Under the pieces are notes generated by a model. The model searched no databases, was not told where the DNA came from, and saw only the letters and a list, made by a program, of their open reading frames with translations. This document shows, one piece after another, positions 17,171-25,436 of a stretch of 41,555 nucleotides of DNA. The DNA comes from Anaerolineae bacterium (GTDB lineage: Bacteria > Chloroflexota > Anaerolineae > B4-G1 > SLSP01). The stretch spans positions 1 to 41,555 of the forward strand of contig JAFGFI010000156.1 of NCBI GenBank assembly GCA_016931185.1, in the 5' to 3' direction. How positions within the stretch are numbered: position 1 is the stretch's first letter; every line of letters starts with the position of its first letter. Made by a program: the position numbers and the translations under genes.

Positions 17171-20100
17171 ATGAAAGTTAGAATTTGGGGAACACGTGGC
17201 TCCATACCCACGCCTATCAGTCCGTGGGAAATTGAGCAAAAAATCTATCGGGCTATTTCAAATATGCCAGCTATGGATATCACTGACCCCGAAGCCATTC
17301 AGGCTTACGTGAAAGGATTACCACCTTTACAGCGAGGCACAGCAGGAGGAAACACAGCTTGTGTCGAAGTGCAGGCTGCCGGAGAACTCCTGGTACTTGA
17401 TGCCGGCTCGGGATTTCATCAACTAGGATATGAATTGCTCAAAGGCCTCTTTGGACAAGGGAAAGGAACTCTGCATCTTTTTATCAGCCACTTGCACTGG
17501 GATCACATTCAAGGATTCCCGATGTTTAGGCCCGCATTTGTACCCGGCAACCGCATTTTTATCTATGGAGGGCACGAACTAGAATCTATCTTTGTGGCGC
17601 AACAGCACCCGCGCACTTGGCCGGTTTCACTTTCTTATATGCGCGCCGATATTCAATTTATCCAAATCCAACCGGGCGAACCGCTCACAATTGGCAACGT
17701 CCAGGTAAATATGATTAAGAATGCACATCCCGGAGATGCCTATAGTTATCGCATCGAGGATCAACACAGTATTTTAGTATATGCCAGCGATGCGGAATAT
17801 AAACAACTAGATGACGCCAGCGTCCAACCCCATATTGAGTTTTTTAGAAATGCAGATGCGTTGATTTTTGATACACAGTACACACTTAAAGAGTCCTGGG
17901 AAAAAGTAGATTGGGGCCATAGTTCTGCTATGATTGGGGTAGATTTAGCGCGCGCAGCGGGCGTAAAAAAACTCTACCTCTTTCATCACGATCCAACCTA
18001 TAGTGATGATATGTTGGAAGATATGTTAGCTACGGCGGTAACTTACCAGGAACAAGATAACACGTTGCCAAAGTGCGAAATTGATATAATGTATGAGGGT
18101 ATGACCTTTGACCTGACTCCCCCCGGCGCCGTTGATTTGCAATTTGCAAATAACGGTGAAACGGCTATCTTGACCCTAACAAGTGTGTTTGACGCGCGAG
18201 GAATGGATCAGTTAGCACAACAATTAGCCCGATTGGACAAGGAAGATGCAGCCGCCAGCTCGATCATTGATTTATCTCAAGTAGAAATTTTAACGACTGC
18301 CAGCCTTAAATTTCTGGTGGCCCTGGATCGGGAACGACAAGGAACCCTTGTCCTTGCTGGCCCCTCCGACAGTGTACAGAAAGTCATACGATTGGGAGGA
18401 TATGCCGATTTTTTCGCCATCTATCCCACCGTTGAAACCGCTTTGGCAGCAGTTAATGCCCGTGAAACACTCAATTTGCCCGGTCAAGTCATTAAGAATC
18501 GCTATCGGATTGAGAACCACATCGGTGCGGGGCATTTAGGGACAGTTCTGAAAGCAACAGACCTGGAAGAAATACGTACTGTGGCACTCAAAGTCCTATC
18601 ACCTACATTTAGTGAAGAGACAATATCTCATTTTTTACGGCAGGCCCGGCGAATTATGGGACTGACACATCCCAATATCATTAAGGTTTGGAGTTGGGAC
18701 AGAGACGGTGAACGTGTGTTTGGTACTGAGACATTTATCAACGGGCCTACTTTGGAAGAAATACTAACACAGTATATATCGTTGCGATCTCCCCCACCAT
18801 CCGCAGCGACGACCTCGCATTTTTTCCCCGACACCTTACCTCTACCCATATCCCAAACCCTGGACATCGCTATTGATATTGCTGCGGCATTGGATCATGC
18901 CCATCACCGGGGTGTAATCCTGGGAGATTTAAAACCAGAAAATATTTTTGTAGTCATGGATACGGAACGTGGGCGACCTATAGCCAAATTGAGCGGGTTT
19001 GGTTTAGGCCGTTTGGTGGAAGGTCGTAATTTGTTGAACACACCAAAACTCTTCCTGACTGCCGATTATCTGGCTCCAGAACAAATCTTGGGTCAGCCAC
19101 TGGACGCGCGTACCGATCTGTATGCACTTGGTGTTATTCTCTATCAACTAACCACAGGACATTTACCCTTTGAAGCTCCGGACCTGCCATTATTGAGTTT
19201 GTCCGGGGTAGCTACTTCTTGGGTAGAAAAAAATGCTTCATCAAGAACTGACACAATACCGGGTAATGAAATGCCACTAAAAAACGATACTCCCAATGAT
19301 GTGGCGTTAGCAGTGATGCAGGCACACCTGAATCAAGTACCCCGTTCTCCGCGGGCATTGAATCCCCACATCTCCATAACCCTGGAGCATCTGATCCTCA
19401 AGCTATTGGCGCAGAATCCAAATGACCGCTATGCCAGTGCGCAGCAAGTCCGCCGCATTTTAAGCAGCCTCTCGGCTCATGTAGAATCCGTTATCTCACC
19501 ACAGTTACCGCTCCTGGTAGGACGCGAAAAACCGTTACGTGCCTTGCTGTCGTGTTGGGAAGAGGCCCGCAACGGGCATGGACAACTGGCTTTCATTACA
19601 GGGGAACCCGGCATTGGGAAAACCCGTCTGACCCAACAAGTGGCGTTACAATGCCAGCCGCCTGTATTGTTGATCGCACATTGTCAAAAATTAGAAAGTG
19701 CCCCGCCCTATCAACTCATCACCGAAGTCTTGCGGAATTATTTTGCTACCGTACCTCCTGAGTTTTTTGATGAGAAGACACGGCAACTCATCAGCAATTT
19801 CGCGCGTCTGATTCCCGATATAGACCAGATGTTGCCTGATCTCTATATCCCCCCGCCACTGGAGGCTAAACAGGAACAGTTACGTTTAATGACCCACGTC
19901 ACACGCTTTATCGAGCAAGCCACACAAGAACGCCCCTGGTTATTAATTTTAGAAGATTTACACAGGGCCGATCAGGACAGTCTGAATCTCTTGCTGTATC
20001 TAGGTCGTCATTTACCGTCCATACCCTTATTTATTATTGGTACTTACTGCGATATGGACCTGGATCCCGAACACCCGCTCTTGGAAACACTCAGAGGATT

Positions 20101-22264
20101 ACGCAGCCATCCAACCTACCGTCATTTCCCACTGACACGTTTGCGGTACGAAGAAGTCAACCACATTCTAACCTATATCTGGCAACGTTCTGTTCCTCCA
20201 GATCTGGTCGAGAAAATCTACCAACGTACTGCCGGCAACCCGTTTTATGTAGAGGAAGTTGCTAAAGGGTTAGAAGACGAAGGTCTGGTGCCACCGTATG
20301 GAATATCTTCCACTAACACTTCTCGAATGGAGCGCCATTCGGAAATGGCGCGCCATCTTTCCGCGCTCAAGGAAATTCGCTTACCACAAAGTGCCCACGA
20401 GGCAGTACTACGTCGGGTAGGGTATCTAAGCACCGGCACACAGGCACTATTGCGGCAGGCGGCAGTGTTAGGCCAGACATTCAATTTTAAAGATTTATAT
20501 GAGATGAGCGGGCTATCAGAATGGAAAGTCCTAGAACACTTAGACGAGGCCTTAGAGCGCCAACTTGTGGAGGAAACCGGTCATTCTGAAATGGGCCACC
20601 ATTCAGCAATCGGCCAGGCGAAAATGGAACGTGATGCGCACTTGCGTTTTCCCCAGGCCGAGATTCAGTACGTGTTGTATGCAGATTTAGGACCACTGCG
20701 CCGGCGCATTTTACACCGCAAGGCCGGAGAAGCTTTAGAACAACGTGCTGGCACAGAGTTAACACGCCTTGCAGAGACATTAGCCTATCACTTTGGAGAA
20801 GCAGGGGAGATTGAAAAATCGTTAAAATATGGTATGTTAGCCGCCATGCAAGCTCAGAAGTCTTATGCACACGACGCGGCATTGTCATGGTACCGGCGTG
20901 TACTAGAAACACTGGAAACAGAAGAGGCCATTAAAGTTATAAACAGTTCGTTTGCAGGATTATGCTTGCAGGCACATACCTCTTTAGGGGAGGTCCTAAC
21001 CTTGATTGGGCATTATGAGGAAGCATTACAACATTATACCCTTGCGTATTCCCTGGCCGAGTCCGGAACCGCCCAGGTATTCCCTTCTAGTAAGCAACAA
21101 CCTTTCCCATCTTTACCCGATTTATGTTACAAAATTGCCAGTGTGTATGAGTTACGAGATGAATATGATCAAGTGCTTACATGGTTAGAAAAAGGACTCA
21201 CCTTTTTAAAAGAAATGGTACCGAGTGTTGAGGCCGCCCATATTTACATCTTGGGATCCAGGGTTTTTTATCATCGTGGGGAGAATGATAACGCAGCTAT
21301 GTGGTGTCGCAAAGGTCTGGAAATCGCTTCTCAAATTGACAGTTATGAGGGCCGGCAAGCATTGGGAAAATCGCTTTATAATCTGGCCGGCATAAATGTC
21401 CGCGGCGGAGATTTTCAGGCGGCAGTACAATACGGGCTAGAAAGCGTACAAGTATATGCACAAATTGAAGATCCAGGAGGCCAGGCCAACGCTTATAACA
21501 ATCTCGCCATAGCCTATGTCTATCAAGGAGACTGGGAACGGGCGGGAGATGCATATTTCCAAAGTTGGACTATCAAACAGGAGATTGGCGATATTTATGG
21601 GCAGGCTATGAGTGGGAATAACCTGGCAAATATTCATTTTAAACGTGGGGAGTGGGAACAGGCAGCGAGTTTATACGAGCAACACCTCACCATTTGGGAA
21701 CAGATTGGCGTCCCCCGTGGCGAAGCTATGACGCTGATCAACCTGGCACATGTGTATATATATCAACAGAAGTTAGAGCAAGCCCGTGTTTATCTGACAC
21801 GCGCGCAATCACTTCTGGTAGACGCAGGTTCGAAAGTATATTTATCTGAGTTAGAGCGGGTGTGGGGAAAACTGGAGCTAACGGAGGGCAATTTCGATCC
21901 CGCACTTCAACACGTTTTACACGCCATAGCACTGGCACAAGCCTCCAATGCGCCCTTAGAAGAGGGGTTATCACAGCGTATCGCAGGTGAAATTTATATG
22001 GCACGCGGGGAATTTGAAGCAGCTCTAGCAGCATTGCATGCCGGATTGCACATCCTCTGTAACCTACAAAGCAATTATGAAATTGGTTTGATAAAAACTT
22101 CTCTAGCACGTCTTGGTATTGAGACAGGACTCATTCCATCGCAGCAAATTCGAATCTATTTGACACAGGCCATCGAGATTTTCAAAGAACTGGGCGCGCA
22201 GGCCGACCTTAGCATTGCTCGCGATCTGGCATTGCTTGTCGCGCAACCGGCGGACCATTTCTGA
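17171..22264 (+). CDS. MBL-STAS-kinase-like-STAND ATPase-TPR multidomain signalling protein
   Basis: A 1697-residue cytoplasmic protein with five modules. Residues 1-315: metallo-beta-lactamase-fold hydrolase (IWGTRGSIPTP, GGNTACVEV, metal motif SHLHWDH, later KNAHPGD and FHHDP). Residues 318-430: STAS domain (SSIIDLSQVEILTTASLKFL). Residues 441-770: protein-kinase-like domain with a glycine loop (GAGHLGTV), K474 in VALKV and D586 in GDLKPEN, but the DFG motif reads S608-G-F-G and HRD reads LGD, so phosphotransfer is doubtful. Residues 775-1100: AAA/STAND ATPase (LVGRE, Walker A GEPGIGKT at 811-818, Walker B LLILED near 924-929). Residues 1230-1697: TPR array. Kinase-ATPase-TPR order is known from PknK-like regulators; the N-terminal MBL-STAS addition is unusual to my knowledge. 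GAGGT precedes the ATG. Three related palindromic DNA elements lie within the gene. Confidence 0.9.
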   Translation: MKVRIWGTRGSIPTPISPWEIEQKIYRAISNMPAMDITDPEAIQAYVKGLPPLQRGTAGGNTACVEVQAAGELLVLDAGSGFHQLGYELLKGLFGQGKGTLHLFISHLHWDHIQGFPMFRPAFVPGNRIFIYGGHELESIFVAQQHPRTWPVSLSYMRADIQFIQIQPGEPLTIGNVQVNMIKNAHPGDAYSYRIEDQHSILVYASDAEYKQLDDASVQPHIEFFRNADALIFDTQYTLKESWEKVDWGHSSAMIGVDLARAAGVKKLYLFHHDPTYSDDMLEDMLATAVTYQEQDNTLPKCEIDIMYEGMTFDLTPPGAVDLQFANNGETAILTLTSVFDARGMDQLAQQLARLDKEDAAASSIIDLSQVEILTTASLKFLVALDRERQGTLVLAGPSDSVQKVIRLGGYADFFAIYPTVETALAAVNARETLNLPGQVIKNRYRIENHIGAGHLGTVLKATDLEEIRTVALKVLSPTFSEETISHFLRQARRIMGLTHPNIIKVWSWDRDGERVFGTETFINGPTLEEILTQYISLRSPPPSAATTSHFFPDTLPLPISQTLDIAIDIAAALDHAHHRGVILGDLKPENIFVVMDTERGRPIAKLSGFGLGRLVEGRNLLNTPKLFLTADYLAPEQILGQPLDARTDLYALGVILYQLTTGHLPFEAPDLPLLSLSGVATSWVEKNASSRTDTIPGNEMPLKNDTPNDVALAVMQAHLNQVPRSPRALNPHISITLEHLILKLLAQNPNDRYASAQQVRRILSSLSAHVESVISPQLPLLVGREKPLRALLSCWEEARNGHGQLAFITGEPGIGKTRLTQQVALQCQPPVLLIAHCQKLESAPPYQLITEVLRNYFATVPPEFFDEKTRQLISNFARLIPDIDQMLPDLYIPPPLEAKQEQLRLMTHVTRFIEQATQERPWLLILEDLHRADQDSLNLLLYLGRHLPSIPLFIIGTYCDMDLDPEHPLLETLRGLRSHPTYRHFPLTRLRYEEVNHILTYIWQRSVPPDLVEKIYQRTAGNPFYVEEVAKGLEDEGLVPPYGISSTNTSRMERHSEMARHLSALKEIRLPQSAHEAVLRRVGYLSTGTQALLRQAAVLGQTFNFKDLYEMSGLSEWKVLEHLDEALERQLVEETGHSEMGHHSAIGQAKMERDAHLRFPQAEIQYVLYADLGPLRRRILHRKAGEALEQRAGTELTRLAETLAYHFGEAGEIEKSLKYGMLAAMQAQKSYAHDAALSWYRRVLETLETEEAIKVINSSFAGLCLQAHTSLGEVLTLIGHYEEALQHYTLAYSLAESGTAQVFPSSKQQPFPSLPDLCYKIASVYELRDEYDQVLTWLEKGLTFLKEMVPSVEAAHIYILGSRVFYHRGENDNAAMWCRKGLEIASQIDSYEGRQALGKSLYNLAGINVRGGDFQAAVQYGLESVQVYAQIEDPGGQANAYNNLAIAYVYQGDWERAGDAYFQSWTIKQEIGDIYGQAMSGNNLANIHFKRGEWEQAASLYEQHLTIWEQIGVPRGEAMTLINLAHVYIYQQKLEQARVYLTRAQSLLVDAGSKVYLSELERVWGKLELTEGNFDPALQHVLHAIALAQASNAPLEEGLSQRIAGEIYMARGEFEAALAALHAGLHILCNLQSNYEIGLIKTSLARLGIETGLIPSQQIRIYLTQAIEIFKELGAQADLSIARDLALLVAQPADHF
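20325..20360. repeat. REP-like palindrome inside coding sequence (site A)
   Basis: An 8-base perfect inverted repeat, GCGCCATT at 20332-20339 and AATGGCGC at 20344-20351 with a 4-base loop, sits inside a larger stretch of alternating CCATT/AATGG words. It is translated in frame as part of MERHSEMARHLS, in a loop between the ATPase module and the following helical domain. It resembles sites at 20579 and 22254. Confidence 0.6.
20579..20615. repeat. REP-like element inside coding sequence (site B)
   Basis: Shares the words CATTC-n-GAAATGG and CCAT at matching spacing with site A. It is also in frame and gives the same peptide core HSEM (TGHSEMGHHSAIG). It lies in a loop before the segment that leads to the TPR region. 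Confidence 0.5.
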
Positions 22265-22289
22265 AGGGCACACCATTTCTGAAGGGCAC
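22254..22289. repeat. 18-bp perfect tandem repeat across the stop codon (site C)
   Basis: The 18-base unit ACCATTTCTGAAGGGCAC is present twice in tandem (22254-22271 and 22272-22289). The stop codon of the large gene (TGA at 22262-22264) lies inside the first unit. The CCATTTCTGAA core is related to sites A and B. Confidence 0.85.
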
Positions 22290-22327
22290 ACAGTGCAAAA
22301 TTATCATAATAGGAGTATATTCATTCT

Positions 22328-23062
22328 ATGCAACTCTACTTTATTCGTCATGGACAGTCACAAAATAACAAGCTCTATGCTGAAACCGGATCTAATGAAG
22401 GTCGATATTCTGACCCAGACTTAACAGTTATAGGCCGACAACAAGCACAACACGTCGCGGAGTTTCTCTGTAGATCGCGTCCTGAAGAACCTATCCTGGG
22501 CGTCGATCTGCAAAATGTGCGCGGTTTTAATATTACACATCTTTACACCAGCTTGATGTTGCGCGCGGTAGCTACAGGCAGCATCATTTCCCGCACACTT
22601 AAATTACCCTTGTTAGGATGGAAAGATTTGCATGAAACTGGCGGAATGTTTCTAGTAGATCCAGCCACCGAGGAAAAGATAGGACAACCTGGCAAAACCA
22701 GCACCTATTTTACCACACACTACCCTGAGTTAGTTCTACCAGAGGATGTAACCGAGGCCGGATGGTGGAACCGTCCCTTTGAGGAACAGTCAGAGCGCCC
22801 TATCCGTGCCCAGCGCGTATTGGCCGAATTGTTAGTCCGTCATGGGAACACTTCAGATCGCGTGGCCATCGTCAGCCATGGAGGATTTTTTACCCACTTA
22901 ATATGTGCAATTCTTGCACTTCCTTTTGAACAACAGATCTGGTTCTATATGAACAACACTGCAATCACACGGGTTGACTTTGGCGAGGAGGAGAAGACAG
23001 ATCGCCCTGCCGTGGTATACTTGAATCGGGCAGATTTTCTGCCCCATACCTTGATTACGTGA
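22328..23062 (+). CDS. Histidine phosphatase family protein (phosphoglycerate mutase-like)
   Basis: A 244-residue member of the histidine phosphatase superfamily. The catalytic RHG motif is at the N-terminus (FIRHGQSQNN; H8 is the residue that would carry the phosphate), a second arginine follows in YTSLMLRAVATG, and the second catalytic histidine is in VAIVSHGGFF. It may hydrolyse a small phosphate ester or act as a mutase; nothing points to true glycolytic mutase. AGGAG is 12 bases before the ATG, which is a long spacing. The gene begins 63 bases after the five-module gene and runs in the same direction, so co-transcription is plausible. Confidence 0.85.
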   Translation: MQLYFIRHGQSQNNKLYAETGSNEGRYSDPDLTVIGRQQAQHVAEFLCRSRPEEPILGVDLQNVRGFNITHLYTSLMLRAVATGSIISRTLKLPLLGWKDLHETGGMFLVDPATEEKIGQPGKTSTYFTTHYPELVLPEDVTEAGWWNRPFEEQSERPIRAQRVLAELLVRHGNTSDRVAIVSHGGFFTHLICAILALPFEQQIWFYMNNTAITRVDFGEEEKTDRPAVVYLNRADFLPHTLIT

Positions 23063-23104
23063 AACATAATGAATTGGGTGTATTTCATCTCATAGGAGCC
23101 ATCT

Positions 23105-24190
23105 ATGCCGCTCTTCATCCCTGGATTGAAACTCAGTGAATTGTTTTTTCAGGAAGCCGTCAAACCCATTCTGGAAGTAGAATTTCCAACTTTAAAGTAC
23201 ACTGCTGCCAGGATTGGAGCGGGGTCTGATGTGCTGGGTTTTGACACTCCTCAATCTACCGATCACGATTGGGGGCCACGCCACCAGCTCTTTCTCTCCG
23301 AAGCGGACTACAAGCGGCATAAAGAGGCCGTCTGGCAGACACTGGCCGAGAAATTACCCTATACATTTTGTGGGTATTCCACGCATTTTGGCGCGCCCGA
23401 CCGTGAAGGAACCCGTTGCCTGGAACCCTTAGAGACCGGCCCCGTACAACACCGTGTGGAGATTCATACGTTACAGATGTATTTTGAGCATTACTTGGGT
23501 ATTGATCCTTATGCTGAATTGAGGGTTCAAGATTGGCTAACACTTTCTGAGCAGAAATTGCGTACAATAGTGGCTGGACGGATATTTCACGACGATCTAG
23601 GCCTAACACAGCTTCAACAAAAATTCACGTACTATCCCCGCGACATTTGGTTGTATTTGATGGCATCAGATTGGCGTAAAATCGCGCAAGAGGAACCTTT
23701 TATGGGACGCTGTGGTGACGTGGGAGATGAGATTGGCTCCAGTCTCATCGCGGCGCGCCTCATCCAATACATAATGCATCTCTGTTTTTTGCAAGAACGA
23801 CAATATGCACCGTATAGCAAATGGTTAGGTACAGCTTTCTCACAATTGGATTGTGCCGTAACATTACTCCCCCTCTTCCAGTGCGTATTGGCTGCACAAC
23901 AATGGCAGGAACGGGAATCGTATCTTTCGCAAATCTATGAATTTTTAGCTGAACGCCAGAACACGCTGGAACTTACAGCACCACAATCCGCGAAAGTTTC
24001 ATATTTCTATGATCGTCCCTATCTCATTATCCACGGCGATAACTTTGCTGATGCGCTGTATGCTACTATTCAAAATGAAGAAGTCCGTGCTATCCATGTG
24101 CCCATTGGCTCAGTAAACCAGTTCGTGGACTCGGTAGATGTAGTATCGAATACACAACTATGCCGGCGGCTGACGATAATGTTTGAATAA
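23105..24190 (+). CDS. DUF4037 nucleotidyltransferase-like protein
   Basis: A 361-residue protein of the DUF4037 type. Its N-terminus carries a nucleotidyltransferase-like signature: G40-S41-D42 in RIGAGSDVLGFD followed by D53-H-D55-W in STDHDWGPR, resembling the G-S...D-x-D pattern of the Pol beta superfamily. The central and C-terminal parts are helical. The reaction is unknown; the motif suggests transfer of a nucleoside monophosphate. AGGAG lies six bases before the ATG. It follows the histidine phosphatase by 42 bases and is followed by a transporter gene, so all may be one unit. Confidence 0.75.
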   Translation: MPLFIPGLKLSELFFQEAVKPILEVEFPTLKYTAARIGAGSDVLGFDTPQSTDHDWGPRHQLFLSEADYKRHKEAVWQTLAEKLPYTFCGYSTHFGAPDREGTRCLEPLETGPVQHRVEIHTLQMYFEHYLGIDPYAELRVQDWLTLSEQKLRTIVAGRIFHDDLGLTQLQQKFTYYPRDIWLYLMASDWRKIAQEEPFMGRCGDVGDEIGSSLIAARLIQYIMHLCFLQERQYAPYSKWLGTAFSQLDCAVTLLPLFQCVLAAQQWQERESYLSQIYEFLAERQNTLELTAPQSAKVSYFYDRPYLIIHGDNFADALYATIQNEEVRAIHVPIGSVNQFVDSVDVVSNTQLCRRLTIMFE

Positions 24191-24216
24191 CGAATTGCGA
24201 ATCACGAATTACATAC
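24186..24216. repeat. Dispersed intergenic mosaic repeat
   Basis: AATAACGAATTGCGAATCACG followed by AATTACATACGG repeats the ACGAATTACG-type phrase seen near 51 and 10937. It starts over the stop codon of the DUF4037 gene and fills the short gap before the transporter. Confidence 0.5.
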
Positions 24217-24224
24217 GGAGAAAA

Positions 24225-25409
24225 ATGAACACTGAAATTCTTAAATCCTCACCTGCTCACACACTTAAAATGTATCAAACTATTGGCTATTATGCCGCCT
24301 TTGTAGCATTGGGGCTGTCTTACTCCACGTTAGGACCGACGTTGACCAATCTGGCGGAGCAAACTCAAGTAGGGCTAACCCAAATCAGTTACACCATTAG
24401 TGTACATGCATTAGGGTACTTATTGGGAGCATCTATCGGAGGGCGGCTGTATGATCGTGTGCGCGGCAATCCTTTAATGGCATTGATGATGTTGTTAATC
24501 GCAATTATGATGGCTGTCGTTCCCGTCGTCCCGCTATGGTGGGGATTAATCCTGGTCTTCTTGCTTATGGGAATGTTTCAAGGCGCATTGGATGTAGGGG
24601 GAAATACATTGTTGGTCTGGGTTCACCGGGAGCAAGTCCCCCCCTATATGAACGCGCTACATTTTTTCTTTGGGGTAGGTGCGTTCCTGGCCCCCATTGT
24701 CGTTGCACAGGTCATCGCCGCCACCGGTGGCATTGCGTGGGCTTATTGGATATTGGCGTTAGTCATGCTCCCGGTCGCTGCAGGTGTATGGCGACAAGCA
24801 AACCCTACATCACCCACCGAGGAATCGGACAATGGCAATGGCTCAAATATTCTGTTATTAGGGTTGATCGCGGCCTTCTTTTTCCTCTACGTGGGCGCGG
24901 AAGGGAGCTTCGGGAACTGGATTGCCACGTATGCTAAAGCCTCACAATTGGGAGATGCAGTCTCTGCCGCTTATTTAACCTCGGCTTTCTGGGGTGCGCT
25001 CACTGCCGGGCGGTTGCTCTCCATTCCGCTCACCACACGATTTACCCCGCACCAGGTACTTACCGGTGACCTGGCAGGATGTTTGATAGGGGCTGCCGTG
25101 TTACTGTCATGGCCCACTTCGCTGGCTGCGCTCTGGACCGGCACCCTGCTGGTAGGTTTCTCAATGGCGTCCATTTTCCCCACGATGATTTCCTTCGCCG
25201 AGCGACAATTGACCATCACGGGAAAAACAACCAGTTGGTTTTTCGTGGGAGGAAGCCTGGGAGGAATAACCTTACCCTGGCTGATCGGCCAATTGTTTGA
25301 ATCAGTTGGCCCGCGTGTAACCATTGCACTGATCTCTGGTGATTTATTGCTTGCCGTGGTAGTTTTTGTATCCGTGTTGCTTTATGCCCGATCTTATAGT
25401 AAAACATAG
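24225..25409 (+). CDS. MFS transporter, sugar-type
   Basis: A 394-residue integral membrane protein with about 12 hydrophobic segments. MFS features are visible: the loop 2-3 motif GGRLYDRVRGNPL, a GMFQGALDVGGNTLLVW helix and a soluble middle loop (WRQANPTSPTEESDNGNG). The start GLSYSTLGPTLTNLAEQT resembles the FucP/MFSD4 branch that imports hexoses with cations. Imported sugar is unknown, but it is the only transporter in a window full of glycosidases. The frame stays open upstream to 24183; ATG 24225 was chosen because GGAG lies just before it and the DUF4037 gene ends at 24190. Confidence 0.85.
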   Translation: MNTEILKSSPAHTLKMYQTIGYYAAFVALGLSYSTLGPTLTNLAEQTQVGLTQISYTISVHALGYLLGASIGGRLYDRVRGNPLMALMMLLIAIMMAVVPVVPLWWGLILVFLLMGMFQGALDVGGNTLLVWVHREQVPPYMNALHFFFGVGAFLAPIVVAQVIAATGGIAWAYWILALVMLPVAAGVWRQANPTSPTEESDNGNGSNILLLGLIAAFFFLYVGAEGSFGNWIATYAKASQLGDAVSAAYLTSAFWGALTAGRLLSIPLTTRFTPHQVLTGDLAGCLIGAAVLLSWPTSLAALWTGTLLVGFSMASIFPTMISFAERQLTITGKTTSWFFVGGSLGGITLPWLIGQLFESVGPRVTIALISGDLLLAVVVFVSVLLYARSYSKT

Positions 25410-25436
25410 ATAGTTTGTCCGATAGGGAGGTTTACT

